64,000 bases of DNA from Hypoxylon rubiginosum (Eukaryota; Ascomycota; Sordariomycetes; Xylariales; Hypoxylaceae): NCBI GenBank assembly GCA_902806565.1, contig CADCXA010000010.1, positions 496,001-560,000 on the forward strand. Direction: 5' to 3'. The notes under the pieces are model-generated. The model was not told the DNA's origin, did not search any database, and was given only the letters and a program-made list of their open reading frames with translations. The position numbers were made by a program, and so were the translations under genes. Of the stretch, positions 32,500-42,247 are shown piece by piece. Positions within the stretch are counted from its first letter, which is position 1, and each line of letters starts with the position of its first letter.

Positions 32500-34824
32500 A
32501 TGGATAAACTGCAAAGACGCATACAAGAGCTGGAAAAGGAGAGGGACAAAGTCAAACAGGAGAGGGACGAAGTCAAACAGGAGAGGGACAAAGTCAAACA
32601 GGAGAGGGACGAAGTCGAACAGGAGAGGGACAAAGCCGAACAAGAGAGGGACGAAGAGCGAGAAAAGAATCGCAAGACAACGTTAAAGGAGTATAATGAA
32701 ACACTTCACATTGAAGTCTACTCCAGGCTTACTATCCAATCCAATCCAGACCTCCTATCGAAAGGCAGCATTCCGGCTCCAACTAATAAGGTATGCCCTA
32801 CGCGCCTCGAACCATGGTCGGACTTCATCTCGAAACAGCGCGACGCTCTTGCGAAGCTGTACAACACAATCCCCGCGAACGACCAAGTGTACGAACCTCG
32901 GATTAGCCTGGCGTCGATGGGTGACAGGGTCGGGTCCAGGCTGATCGCAGATGAAAAGTCCCTTGAGCTTTTTATGCATAATGTTGTTGAATATCCAGTT
33001 ACGACTATCATCAACAAGTTGAAAGATGTGCAAGGGGTCAGGGACATATTCAATCTTGGAGGCGGTATTGATTTTGAAAACCACGAACACGCCTTAAGTG
33101 ACACAAACCCAGAGGCCATTGCCCAGGCACAGAATTCAGAGGCCACTGCCCATAATCAGCCGCCACAAACACCGAGCAACGCCCGCCTTCGCCCCGATCA
33201 GATATGCGTATACCAGTCTGGTCAAGACTCTACAAATCGCTCTATACTCTACATCTCCGAATACAAGCCTCCACACAAGCTCACCCTTCCCCAACTCCAA
33301 GTCGGCCTGCGTTCAATGGACATGATGGAGACCGTAGTCAATCGACAGTCCACTCCCACCGAGCAAGAACCGGAAGCACGGTTCCAATACTTTGCCGACA
33401 AGTTAACTGCTTCTGCCTTGACGCAAACTTACAATTATATGATCCAGTGCGGGCTCGAATACAGCCTGCTGACCACCGGAGAGGCCATTGTTTTCCTCAA
33501 GGTCGACTGGCAACGGCCCTCGACACTGTACTTCCACTTGGCCGATCCCAGCGACGAGGTGAGGGTTCATGGACGTGATGGTTACTACTGCACGGCTGTA
33601 AACCAATATCTGGCTTTTAGTCTTATAGTCTTTGGTCCACCAGGTGCGGGGACGCCCATCCATACGCAGGAGGAGCGCCTCAGGGCCAAGAATACAGCCG
33701 ACCACTGGTGCGTGGATTTTACAGACACGCATCGGTCTATCAGCCCTGCGTCGCCCCCACGAACGTGGTCGACTGCAACCTACCATCCTAGTATCGATAA
33801 AGCAGTAGCTCGATCACCACACCTCCTCCGAACCAACACGCTCCGTCAACGTCCTCCACAGGATATTCCAGACCGCCACCCTCCGCGGAACGACACCCAG
33901 GATGAGTCGTCTGAGGACGAGGGGTTTCCAGATACCCCGAGTCCCCAAGTACGAAGCCTACCTAGCGGTGCTTCGCATGGTGCCAGCCAGAGGACTCGAG
34001 GTCGCAGGGGCAGCAAGCGCAATCCGCCGTCGCGCCCTCAGACAGGAGGCAAAGAGAACAAGGACTACTGCACTCAGCAATGTCTCCTTGGGCTGGTTAA
34101 CGGTACGCCATTAGACGAGTGGTGCCCCAACGCGGCGCTCCATCGACGAGTCGAGGCTGGTAAACACCACCCGATCTCTCATGCCGAGTTTATCCGGCTC
34201 ACATATGACCAGCTGGAAACATCACTCGACGACGGGGTAGTGCCTCTCAATCTCAACGGCGCAAGAGGCGCGCTTTTCCGAATCACGCTGCTCGCTTACG
34301 GATATACCTTCGTGGGCAAGGGCACGATAGAGGTATTCATTCCCACCCTCCAGCATGAAGAGGCCATGTATAAGCACCTTAAGCAGAATCAGGGTCTTGA
34401 CATTCCCGTGTATCTTGGCTCCGTGGATTTACGCAGCATGAACAAGATCTACTTCTACGCTTTCCGGGTCTACATCGTGTATATTATCCTTATGTCATGG
34501 GGTGGCGTTACAATTGACTCGTCGGTCGACATGGACAAGGTCCGGGGGTGTCTGCGCGCCATCCATAACAACGGGGTAGCTCACGGAGATGTGCGATGGA
34601 GGAACGCGCTTTACAATCCCCGTGACGGTAAGGTGATGATGGTCGACTTGGATCGCGCGTCGCTCGTGAAGCTGCCACGCCGCCCCCTCGCACAACTGGT
34701 GCCTAACAAGCGACCTAGGGATGGTGGCAGGCACAAACCCAAGAGCCGAGGCCGGACGGTTATGCAGCACAATATGTTTATAGAGGATATGGCAAAGGTG
34801 GGGATCATGTTTTCCACAACGTAG
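32500..34824 (+). CDS. Spok-family (spore-killer-like) protein: coiled coil, nuclease, kinase
   Basis: An intact single-exon gene of 774 aa. Residues 1-60 form a coiled coil built of 7-residue units (ERDKVKQ/ERDEVKQ). A helical segment precedes a PD-(D/E)XK-like nuclease core: Asp 233 in RPDQICVY and Glu254-x-Lys256 in YISEYKPPHKL, followed by a Gln-containing helix (ALTQTYNYMIQCGLEY). Residues 400-520 are disordered and Arg/Ser/Pro-rich. A Cys cluster (YCTQQCLLGLV.., Cys 524, 528, 542) leads into a divergent kinase lobe: Lys 607 region, HGD at 695-697 with Asn 702, and VDLD at 715-718 in place of DFG. This domain order and length is that of the Podospora Spok proteins, single-gene meiotic drivers in which the nuclease part is tied to killing and the kinase part to resistance. 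All key residues are present. Drive activity is not shown; the family is also widespread without known function. A dead relative lies at 54225-55920. Confidence 0.78.
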   Translation: MDKLQRRIQELEKERDKVKQERDEVKQERDKVKQERDEVEQERDKAEQERDEEREKNRKTTLKEYNETLHIEVYSRLTIQSNPDLLSKGSIPAPTNKVCPTRLEPWSDFISKQRDALAKLYNTIPANDQVYEPRISLASMGDRVGSRLIADEKSLELFMHNVVEYPVTTIINKLKDVQGVRDIFNLGGGIDFENHEHALSDTNPEAIAQAQNSEATAHNQPPQTPSNARLRPDQICVYQSGQDSTNRSILYISEYKPPHKLTLPQLQVGLRSMDMMETVVNRQSTPTEQEPEARFQYFADKLTASALTQTYNYMIQCGLEYSLLTTGEAIVFLKVDWQRPSTLYFHLADPSDEVRVHGRDGYYCTAVNQYLAFSLIVFGPPGAGTPIHTQEERLRAKNTADHWCVDFTDTHRSISPASPPRTWSTATYHPSIDKAVARSPHLLRTNTLRQRPPQDIPDRHPPRNDTQDESSEDEGFPDTPSPQVRSLPSGASHGASQRTRGRRGSKRNPPSRPQTGGKENKDYCTQQCLLGLVNGTPLDEWCPNAALHRRVEAGKHHPISHAEFIRLTYDQLETSLDDGVVPLNLNGARGALFRITLLAYGYTFVGKGTIEVFIPTLQHEEAMYKHLKQNQGLDIPVYLGSVDLRSMNKIYFYAFRVYIVYIILMSWGGVTIDSSVDMDKVRGCLRAIHNNGVAHGDVRWRNALYNPRDGKVMMVDLDRASLVKLPRRPLAQLVPNKRPRDGGRHKPKSRGRTVMQHNMFIEDMAKVGIMFSTT
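32539..32664 (+). repeat. 21-bp coding minisatellite (six units)
   Basis: GAGAGGGACAAAGTCAAACAG and variants repeat six times in frame, encoding the heptads of the coiled coil. Units alternate GACAAA/GACGAA, so the real period is 42 bp (two heptads). Copy-number change here would alter the coiled-coil length without breaking the frame. Confidence 0.9.
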
Positions 34825-37800
34825 CTAATGGTTTCGCACCAGGCCGGCAATGGAGCTATTATTTTTATGTCTCTGGGTTTATAAGAAGGGGCTTCATTAT
34901 TAACCTTCCCTTCTCCATCGCTTATCGCGATCTGCTTTATAGTCTAAGATATGTAGCTAATTTAGCGAAACTAAATGACGTTAATCAGTCCTAATTACGA
35001 TTTTGTTAGAAAAATCTCCTATCCATTGTTAAATTGATCTATTAGACCTTAATCCACCTATATGTATAACGTTTTAAAAGCCGTTCGATATATGTTGCTT
35101 CTTATGGGTGAAGCAGGTGTTTATTATTTGCTGTGAGGGGAAAAAAACCCCCTATCGGGGAAAACCCTCGCAGAATCGAGTGTGGGGAAAAGAGCTTGTC
35201 GACATCGGGCTCTGCAATAAAGCCATGCTTCACTGTCGTATACTTCCTACCTCGTGAACTTCACTTCCCTAGGTGTTAGAGCTAATTCCTCGGGATATTT
35301 GTCTGGTTTGCCTTATATCGTCACTGTAAGCTCTTCAGGCTGGTTCCCCCAGAGCGACTTATCCCGGAGATCAGCCTGAAATCCTAGGGGCCATATGAAA
35401 TCCTGAGAAGCGTTGGTATATGCTGCTGCCGCCAAATAGAGTGTAGAAGTTATTATGCTAGCCCCAAAAAGTAAGATCAGCCAAGTTGGTTAGCGGGAAG
35501 CCCAATACTTTATAGCCGAATACTATATACCTAGGTAGCTAAGAAAATAAGTGCTTAAATGTGCTTAGCGATCGTCTTAATTAAGATCAAAATCAAAAGT
35601 GGTATACTTTGGGATCAGTGTTGGCTCAAGTTATAAGCTTGCTTTTTGGTGTAGGCCTGCTGGCGGCAAGGCTAGGGTGTCAATAAGCCCCATGATAGTA
35701 AAAGGGGGAGGGCATGGAAAGGGAGGGGTTAGAGTAAAGTGGACTTTGCGCCGGCCGGACCAGGATGTGTAGATCTTCCGGGCTTTTAAGAGTTCCGTTT
35801 TCTCGGAAACGATGGTCGGCCCTGGCAGGACCGGGATAGGAAGGTGGGCCGGCGCACCGCCGGCATTTAAATCAGCAAACACACCCGTGCCGCATGTTAC
35901 CCCTATTAAGCACCAATTTTAATAAAAATATAAAACTACTTACCTTTTAAAAAGAATAACAAGCCGATATATAACTATCTATCCTTTTAACTAAATATAT
36001 ACTTTGTGTTTAACAATGATAATTAAATCTTTTTAAAAAATGGAACCTTTAAAATCCTTACTGTTTCATCGACCATTTTGCTGGCACGGCTTCACCGCCT
36101 AAAAAAAATTACGTCTTTGGCCCAACGTGAGGCACCGGCCCTTGTTTACGTGAGCTTGGCAAGCTACCCTTAGCATTACCTAGGTACACCTCTACCTAAT
36201 TCGGTCTACGCGCGCCGCGGAGCCGGAGGCATTTTTACTCCTCGGCTCGCCGCACTCGCCTCCGTCACACAAAATCCACCCTCCGCACCTATCCTCACAA
36301 GCCAGGTAAGCTACCAGGTGTCAAGCCAGGTTAATCAAGTCAGGCTACCAGATGTCAGGCCAGGCTGTCAAGTGTCAGGCCAGGTTATAAACCAAGCCTA
36401 ACATTAAAATAAGTATAAAAAACCTTGCCTACCTAGTACCGTTAACTCGGGCATAAGTGACATAATCATACATAAATTATCCACTGCTACTTGGCCCACC
36501 AAACCACTTGCCGTTCGCTTCCGAGATACCTAAGGTACATATAACAAACTAATGTATGTATGTACACGTGTGACATATCATCGGGTTGCTTCTAGATTTC
36601 TGTAGACATAATTTATCACCATTATAAGTCCCATTACACGGTGGGTTATAGTGGTAAGAAGTTCTTGCTCCTCGCCTCTGTTCGGCTCGTTACAAAAATC
36701 ATCTAGCCAAACCCAGCTAGGCCGCTTCGCAACCTGTTTTCGAGCAATTCGAATTGTGTTGCTAGGATGTGGCCCCCGGATGTTGCTTTTACTTTTCCTC
36801 CTAATACCTTTGGTTTGCCACATTAGGTAGCTTTACCCAAAGGGGCCAATTATAGCTTTCGAAAGTCCGTTTGTCACGAAACACAAACAATCTCGCTTGT
36901 TATATGGGAAGCAATGGCACAGCCCCCGCTGATACTTATTGGTATACGGATACTCTCAAAGGGATTATACAATATAGCAATATACAACTGAATACTGCGT
37001 CAAAATGAACGGTATATATATAACACTATTAAATACTGTATAGATTTAGCTTACCTAATTACGCAGTTAAGGACAACAATATTGGAATTCCAAGGGGTCT
37101 TCATGAAAGGAAATTAAGCACGAGGGCGAGTAGTGGCGCATTAAATCTGCTACCTTCCTCCCGAATGCAGTTGTACCCAATAATATTATTAGGTGCCAGA
37201 TATCGGCCTTAGCATTAGCTCAACAGCTCTTTCAATATCAGTTTACAGGCACTGGCCAAAGCAACTTACTGCCTGTAAACGGAGATGATCACTCGGCGGA
37301 GAAAGAAGGAAACTCGCACCGCTTAGTGGTGTTGATAGAAGCTAGAGAATTGCAGAGTGTGGTCGACGTCAAAAATAACAGATGAAAGATAAGGCGAAGG
37401 AAAAGCACCTGGATAAAATATTATAGAGATTCTATTCTATTACTTGTTTGCCTTGCTATCTCCACAAGGTCATTGCTGCCAAAGCAGTCATAAGTCCCAC
37501 TACTACATCTTTCCGCAAAGAGCCAACCAGATACCAGTGTTGTGTTTGTACTCATGTAGTTTTTCTCCTATTCTAGGCTATTAGTAGGTATGTGGCCGCA
37601 CTCTGCATCGGTGCCATAAGAACACTAGCGAGCAAGCAAGAAATCGCGCATTTTGCTTCGCTGCTACTGTACTTGTTTGCATTTATTTTACCCACAAGGC
37701 CATTGCTGCTAGGACGGTTATAACCTATCTGTACAACGGCAAAACGTTGTGTTTCTCGCATGTTCTTACTCATGGACCTGCAAGCTGATAACATAGAAGT

Positions 37801-38549
37801 TATGGCACCTCAGCCGATATTTTGGATTTAGAAGATAGCATCGTGATTCCCGAACGCTAACTCTTATAGCTATGAGTCTTGCAGCGAGTTACCATCAGGT
37901 CCAAGTTATCATTGCGGGACAGAACAACGTTTCATGTCTTACACATTCTTCCACAGAGCCATGCACTGCGAGTCTCAGCCATCATTCCCCACGATGGCAT
38001 GATGTAGAAGGATACATAGGACCCGTCCATTTTCACATTCTGGGTTGTTCAATAATTGGATGCTTCGGTTTTCCACCCTATATCCACACGCTGCGAGTCT
38101 CAGATCTATACCCCGTGATGGCATGGCTAGGACTCGCCTATGCTCATGGGCTGGTAGTTTTCCAAGGCAGTCAATACGATCTTGGTCCCTCTCGGTTCTC
38201 CTCTCTTTTTGACGTTAGTTCACACACCAGTCTCGCCTCTTCTAGGTTATTCTACTACAATTTTACTTCCCTTGAGCCCTAGCTTAGGGGCTTCACGTCT
38301 CACATTATGTTTCAATTTAACATAAACGACTGTAATAATCGAAACCGAGCGGCCAGACAACGACGGAATTCAAGAAATCAGGTGAGGATAGAGAACACTA
38401 GAAAACAGCCAATGAAGTGTATAGATAACTTTCAGCGTTCAAATATAAGCTAATTTCTACTATTATAACAGCGGCATAGAAGGAATGTATACGAAGCGGC
38501 CAACTTGCTGAGGAATTTGCGCGCCGCTGCACAACAACCAGCAGGAATA
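34825..38549. other. AT-rich gene desert, 3.7 kb
   Basis: No gene is supported; frames are short and stop-rich. The middle (34900-37100) is strongly AT-rich with TATATA words and may be old transposon sequence eroded by RIP. A GC island lies at 35640-35890. Degenerate CAAGCCAGGT/GTCAGGCCAGG tandem words occur at 36297-36395, and a diverged direct duplication lies at 37436-37770. A plus frame at 37872-38282 has no recognised domain. Confidence 0.5.
37436..37770 (+). repeat. diverged direct duplication of about 110 bp
   Basis: Segments starting near 37436 and 37654 align: ACTTGTTTGC, CCACAAGG-CATTGCTGC, a GTCATAA/GTTATAA word, CCAGTGTTGTGTTT / AACGTTGTGTTT and TACTCATG. Spacing is about 210 bp. 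Confidence 0.55.
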
Positions 38550-39890
38550 ATGCCAGGCGCGGCTCTGGATCTGGATCACGGCTACCATCATCAAAACCTG
38601 GGCCTTGGGCCTAATCATTACCTAGTGCCGAACCGTGGTCTACTACCAGATAACGGTCTAGCACTAAACCAGGGCCTAGCACCGAACCACGGCCCAGCAG
38701 TGAACCACGGCCCAGCAGTGAACCACGGACCAGTAGTGAACAATGGTCTAGCACCGAACTATGGCCCAGCGCCGAACCACGGCCCAGCACCGAACCATGG
38801 ACCGGCGCTAAATAATAATCCAGCACCAAACTACGGTCCAGCAGTGAACCACGGCCCAGCAATAAACCACGGACCAGTACCGAACTACGGACCAGCAATG
38901 AACAATAATCTAGCACCGAACCACGGCCTAGCACCGAACCACGGCCTAGCACCGAACCACGGACCAGTAATGAACAATGGTCTAGCACCGAACTACGGCC
39001 CAGCAGTAAACCACGGACCAGTACCGAATTACGGTCCAGCAGTGAACTACGGCCCAGCACCGAACCACGGCCCAGCACCGAACCACGGACCAGTAATGAA
39101 TAATGGTCTAGCACCGAACTACGGCCCAGCAATAAACCACGGACCAGTACCGAACTACGGCCCAGCAATGAACAATAATCTAGCACCAAACCACGGCCCA
39201 GCAATAGACCACGGCCTAGCACCAAACCACGGCCCAGCACCAAACCACGGCCCAGCACCGAACCATGGACCGGCGCTAAACAATAGTCCAGCACCAAACT
39301 ACGGTCCAGCAGTGAACCACGGCCCAGCACCAAACTACGGTCCAGCAGTGAACCACGGCCCAGCACCAAACTACGGTCCAGCAGTGAACCACGGCCCAGC
39401 AGTGAACTACGGCCCAGCAGTAAACCACGGCCCAGCAGTAAACCACGGCCCAGCAGTAAACCACGGCCCAGCAGTAAACCATGGCCCAGCAGTAAACCAC
39501 GGCCCAGCAGTAAACCATGGCCCAGCACTGAATTTCAGCCCAGCGCCGAGCCGCGATCGGACTTTGAGTCGTGGTTCAACACTGAGCCGCAACTCAACGC
39601 CCAATCAGGATCCAGCGCCGAATCGCGATTTAGCACCGAACCAGGGTGTAGTCGCGAATCCAGAACAGTTGCAGGTGATGATAGATCAGTTCAAGCCATT
39701 TTTCACAGCAGCAGTTCAATTGACGATCCAGGACGTAGCTGAGGCACACCGACAGATGATGCACTTACGGATAACTGGCCAGCTGTCCGAAGATCATCGC
39801 TCCATGTGGAACGAATTTGTCTCGAACGCCATCTACATTCGCTGGGGTGCGGAGGAGGGGGCAATGTGGACTATGCTTCTTATACGATGA
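38550..39890 (+). CDS. hexapeptide-repeat protein (about 50 copies of xxNHGP)
   Basis: The open frame reaches left to 38505 without ATG; the first in-frame ATG is 38550 (MPGAALDLDHGYHH), giving 446 aa. Residues about 20-330 are a tandem array of six-residue units, A-(P/V)-N-(H/Y)-G-P with variants such as PVPNYG and MNNGLA, encoded by an 18-bp minisatellite. The array degenerates at its end (LSRGSTLSRNSTPNQDPA). A unique C-terminal region of about 80 residues follows, helical in look (LQVMIDQFKPFFTAAVQ, then EAHRQMMHLRITGQLSEDHR), which argues for a real protein. No signal peptide or membrane segment is visible; a missing 5' exon is possible. Function is unknown. The Pro/Asn/Gly/His composition suggests an extended, perhaps metal-binding chain (inference). 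Confidence 0.6.
   Translation: MPGAALDLDHGYHHQNLGLGPNHYLVPNRGLLPDNGLALNQGLAPNHGPAVNHGPAVNHGPVVNNGLAPNYGPAPNHGPAPNHGPALNNNPAPNYGPAVNHGPAINHGPVPNYGPAMNNNLAPNHGLAPNHGLAPNHGPVMNNGLAPNYGPAVNHGPVPNYGPAVNYGPAPNHGPAPNHGPVMNNGLAPNYGPAINHGPVPNYGPAMNNNLAPNHGPAIDHGLAPNHGPAPNHGPAPNHGPALNNSPAPNYGPAVNHGPAPNYGPAVNHGPAPNYGPAVNHGPAVNYGPAVNHGPAVNHGPAVNHGPAVNHGPAVNHGPAVNHGPALNFSPAPSRDRTLSRGSTLSRNSTPNQDPAPNRDLAPNQGVVANPEQLQVMIDQFKPFFTAAVQLTIQDVAEAHRQMMHLRITGQLSEDHRSMWNEFVSNAIYIRWGAEEGAMWTMLLIR
38640..39533 (+). repeat. 18-bp minisatellite array
   Basis: Units such as CCAGCAGTGAACCACGGC repeat about 50 times with codon-level variation. Larger blocks recur too: 38986-39046 and 39110-39160 are near copies, and 39415-39520 is an almost pure run of one unit, the likely site of the latest expansion. 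Confidence 0.9.
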
Positions 39891-40174
39891 CTCTTAAACC
39901 CGCCCAATGCTTTGTCCTAGGCTTCGATGGCAATAATGCAGTACCTATGAGTAATACATGCTATCTAATGTCTCAGATAGAAGATAATGCCAATAAAATA
40001 TCGCTAGCCAAGTGTGGTAGGCAATGTGTGTCACGACGCAGTACTAGGTAAAGGTTAGAACCCTAACAATGTAGTAGTAGTTATGAACGCCAGGGGACCG
40101 CAGCGCCCTAAGGGCACATAGGTCGTGCTAAGCTAGGACTTACTTTTACACTAAAGAAAAGGAGGGAATCGCTA

Positions 40175-40225
40175 AATAGCACTAATAGGAATCTAACCTA
40201 AGCCCCTTTTTAAACCTCCCAAATA
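40175..40225 (-). repeat. repeat C copy 1 (tRNA T-arm-like module)
   Basis: ATAGCACTAATAGGAATCTAACCTA then CCCCTTTTTAAACCTCCCAAA. It matches 56231-56290 and partly 49897-49930. This is the most diverged copy in the B-box region. Confidence 0.6.
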
Positions 40226-40244
40226 TGATTACTGCAGCCTTGCC

Positions 40245-40380
40245 AGGACCTTAGCCCTTATCACTTGGGTAGGGCTACTGTCCTGTTGGTCACCCTCAGG
40301 GCCTGGATGGGAGTTACGAGTTCGCCATGGCCTGGATAGGGGTTACGGGCTTGTTGGTATTAAGGAAGGGATAAGCTCTT
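40245..40380 (+). repeat. dispersed repeat D, copy 1
   Basis: AGGACCTTAGCCCTT, GTAGGGCTAC, ACCTGTTG/CCTGTTGGTCACCCT, GGAGTTACGA and GGGGTTACGGGCTTGTT then TAAGGAAGGGATAA recur in the same order at 50593-50745. Confidence 0.75.
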
Positions 40381-40905
40381 CGTGCAACAAAATAGTTGTT
40401 TTCCTTATCGCATGATTGGCTTCGTGACATAACCTTCCTGTTGTAAGGCGTTGGGGGATATGGAAATGCCATGGTCAATCATCGTGCTATACGAATTTCG
40501 AAGGGAAGTCCGCCTCCCCCCTTAAAAGCACCAGGTCATCCGAGCCACTCACCGCCGCAACTCACAAGCCCTCTTCAGCTTCGCCCTCACTCGTCAGTTC
40601 GAAATAGCCGCTTTCCGTGTGCACCATATCCCGACCATACCGCATCGCATAATCCATGTTACGGCGGATATCCAGGTCGAAATCGCCGTGTATCTCGGAA
40701 CGCCGTTCCCAGTCAGCCACGAGGTGTCGCAGGAAATGGGGGCTCGCCCGGAGCAGGCAGGTACGTCCCCGTCTGCGGATAGCTTCCAGGCGAGGAACGC
40801 GGCGACTCGACCATAATCATAGCCGGCAAAGCTCGTTGAGAGCAGAACTGTGTCCAGGATGGCGTGCCAGTTCGTTATCCTCTGGGTATCATTACGATGA
40901 TCCGC

Positions 40906-42239
40906 TCACTTCTTCTTCGTCTTGTGTCTTGGGCTGTAGTCTATGTAGGAATCGTACACGCTTCGACCGTGCGTCGCGAGTGCCTGAACCGCTGGCTTGG
41001 CGATTCCATAGGCGTCTATCTCCTTTGTAATAAACACATTGAAGGACACTTTATCGACTATGCACCCGTCTATTCGCAAAACAGCAGCCGTCGTGCTTGC
41101 CGTTCCTTCAATGAATTTGCCGTCATTTAGTCTTTTGTTTTGGAAAGTACCGGCATCTGTCCTATCTTCTCCCAATAGTGCAAAGTCCACAGCCCATGAT
41201 GGCGGATCTGGCGACCTTTTAGCGCCACATGGTCGCATCAAGTTCCATACAAGCACGTCTCCATAGACGTCAATGAAGTCTCGAGAAGCGTTGACGTATA
41301 CCTCCTGCGCCGTAAGAGTGTAATCGGCAACTGGCCGCTTGACGGACGCACTCTCGACGGATGAGAGCCTGAGGGCCGCGAAGATCTTGTCCCTTGGATC
41401 GCTTGCTTTGCGCCAAGCCATAGCCACAGTCGCGCCCGTTAAATCCAGATGCCCGTGCCGGCGGAACTCGACATCACATCACACAATTTGGGCAAATGCC
41501 CAAATATCAGCCAGCGGTGGACAAACGTCTTCGAGGCAGATAAGCCCTAAAAGAATTCCTTCCAGGAGCATTGATGCTGCCCGCACATGACGACACTCCG
41601 GGTACCAGCTAATATTATCTCTTGGAATATCCAGGCTCGCTTGAAATATTCGCTCGATATAAGACTTCTCGGGCCGTCGATGGCCATATGGTCTTCCTTC
41701 GCGTCTCTAATTAGTACGGGTACCATACCTTCGGGGTCCTCGTGCTCGCGTTCCTCATAGGTGAAATAGCCCCAGCCATTCAGATCGGTGTCGTTACGTA
41801 GTGCACCATGCACGTGGTCAAGTTTCCAGAGTTAATCAAACGCGGCTTGCGTACTTTCGTCTTCCTCCCCGATCCACATTAGAACTGACCTAGCTTTGCA
41901 ATATATATCTGCCATCATCACCACGTGGTGATTGTATTCTTGCTTGTCTTCTTGGCTAATACACACAGCATCGATCCATAGAGACCTCCTGTCGGATTCA
42001 TGTCGGATCCTGTCCAAAGCGGACTTGCAGTTCGGGGTCACCAGGAGCCGCTCGGCACCACATTAGACTAGGATTGTCCCGAACTTCCCCTTCCATTCGT
42101 ACGATAAGGCATCGAAGGGGTAGCTACTGCCTAGGCTAACATCGTAGAGTTCGAATGATATAACATCGCCTTCTCTGCCTAGATCTAATTCAAGGACGCG
42201 TATGTATCCCTTCTCCAGGGGGCGATATTCGTATTTCAT
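40906..42239 (-). pseudogene. decayed HET-domain (heterokaryon incompatibility) gene
   Basis: The minus strand shows the HET domain in order. The ATG at 42239 starts MKYEYRPLEKGYIRVLELDL, then FDALSYEWKG, an in-frame TAA near 42062, LLVTPNCKSALDRIRHESD, LWIDAVCISQEDK, a second in-frame TAA near 41830, and YFKRAWIFQEIIL with VVMCGQHQCSW. A frame change near 41550 leads to WRKASDPRDKIFAALRLSS and the region downstream of HET. HET proteins trigger cell death on fusion of incompatible strains. Two stops that look like TGG or CAA to TAA changes plus a frame change indicate a dead copy, in a pattern compatible with RIP. It follows the ankyrin relic by 8 bp on the same strand. Confidence 0.82.
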
Positions 42240-42247
42240 TCTTTGAT

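Larger units (their letters stand above)
39891..40905. other. spacer with dispersed repeats C and D
   Basis: No gene supported. It contains a tRNA T-arm-like module (40175-40225) and repeat D copy 1 (40245-40380). Forward frames at 40471-41030 overlap each other and look like shadows of the HET relic and its downstream sequence. Confidence 0.45.

Noticed and set aside
38611..39528. A 305-codon minus-strand frame full of LGRGLLLGHG-type repeats
   Set aside because: It is the antisense of the 18-bp minisatellite; a repeat whose length is a multiple of three stays open on both strands. The plus frame has a unique C-terminal domain and is the better gene.
38640..39533. CRISPR-like array
   Set aside because: Units are contiguous 18-mers without spacers, in frame within a protein, in a eukaryotic genome.
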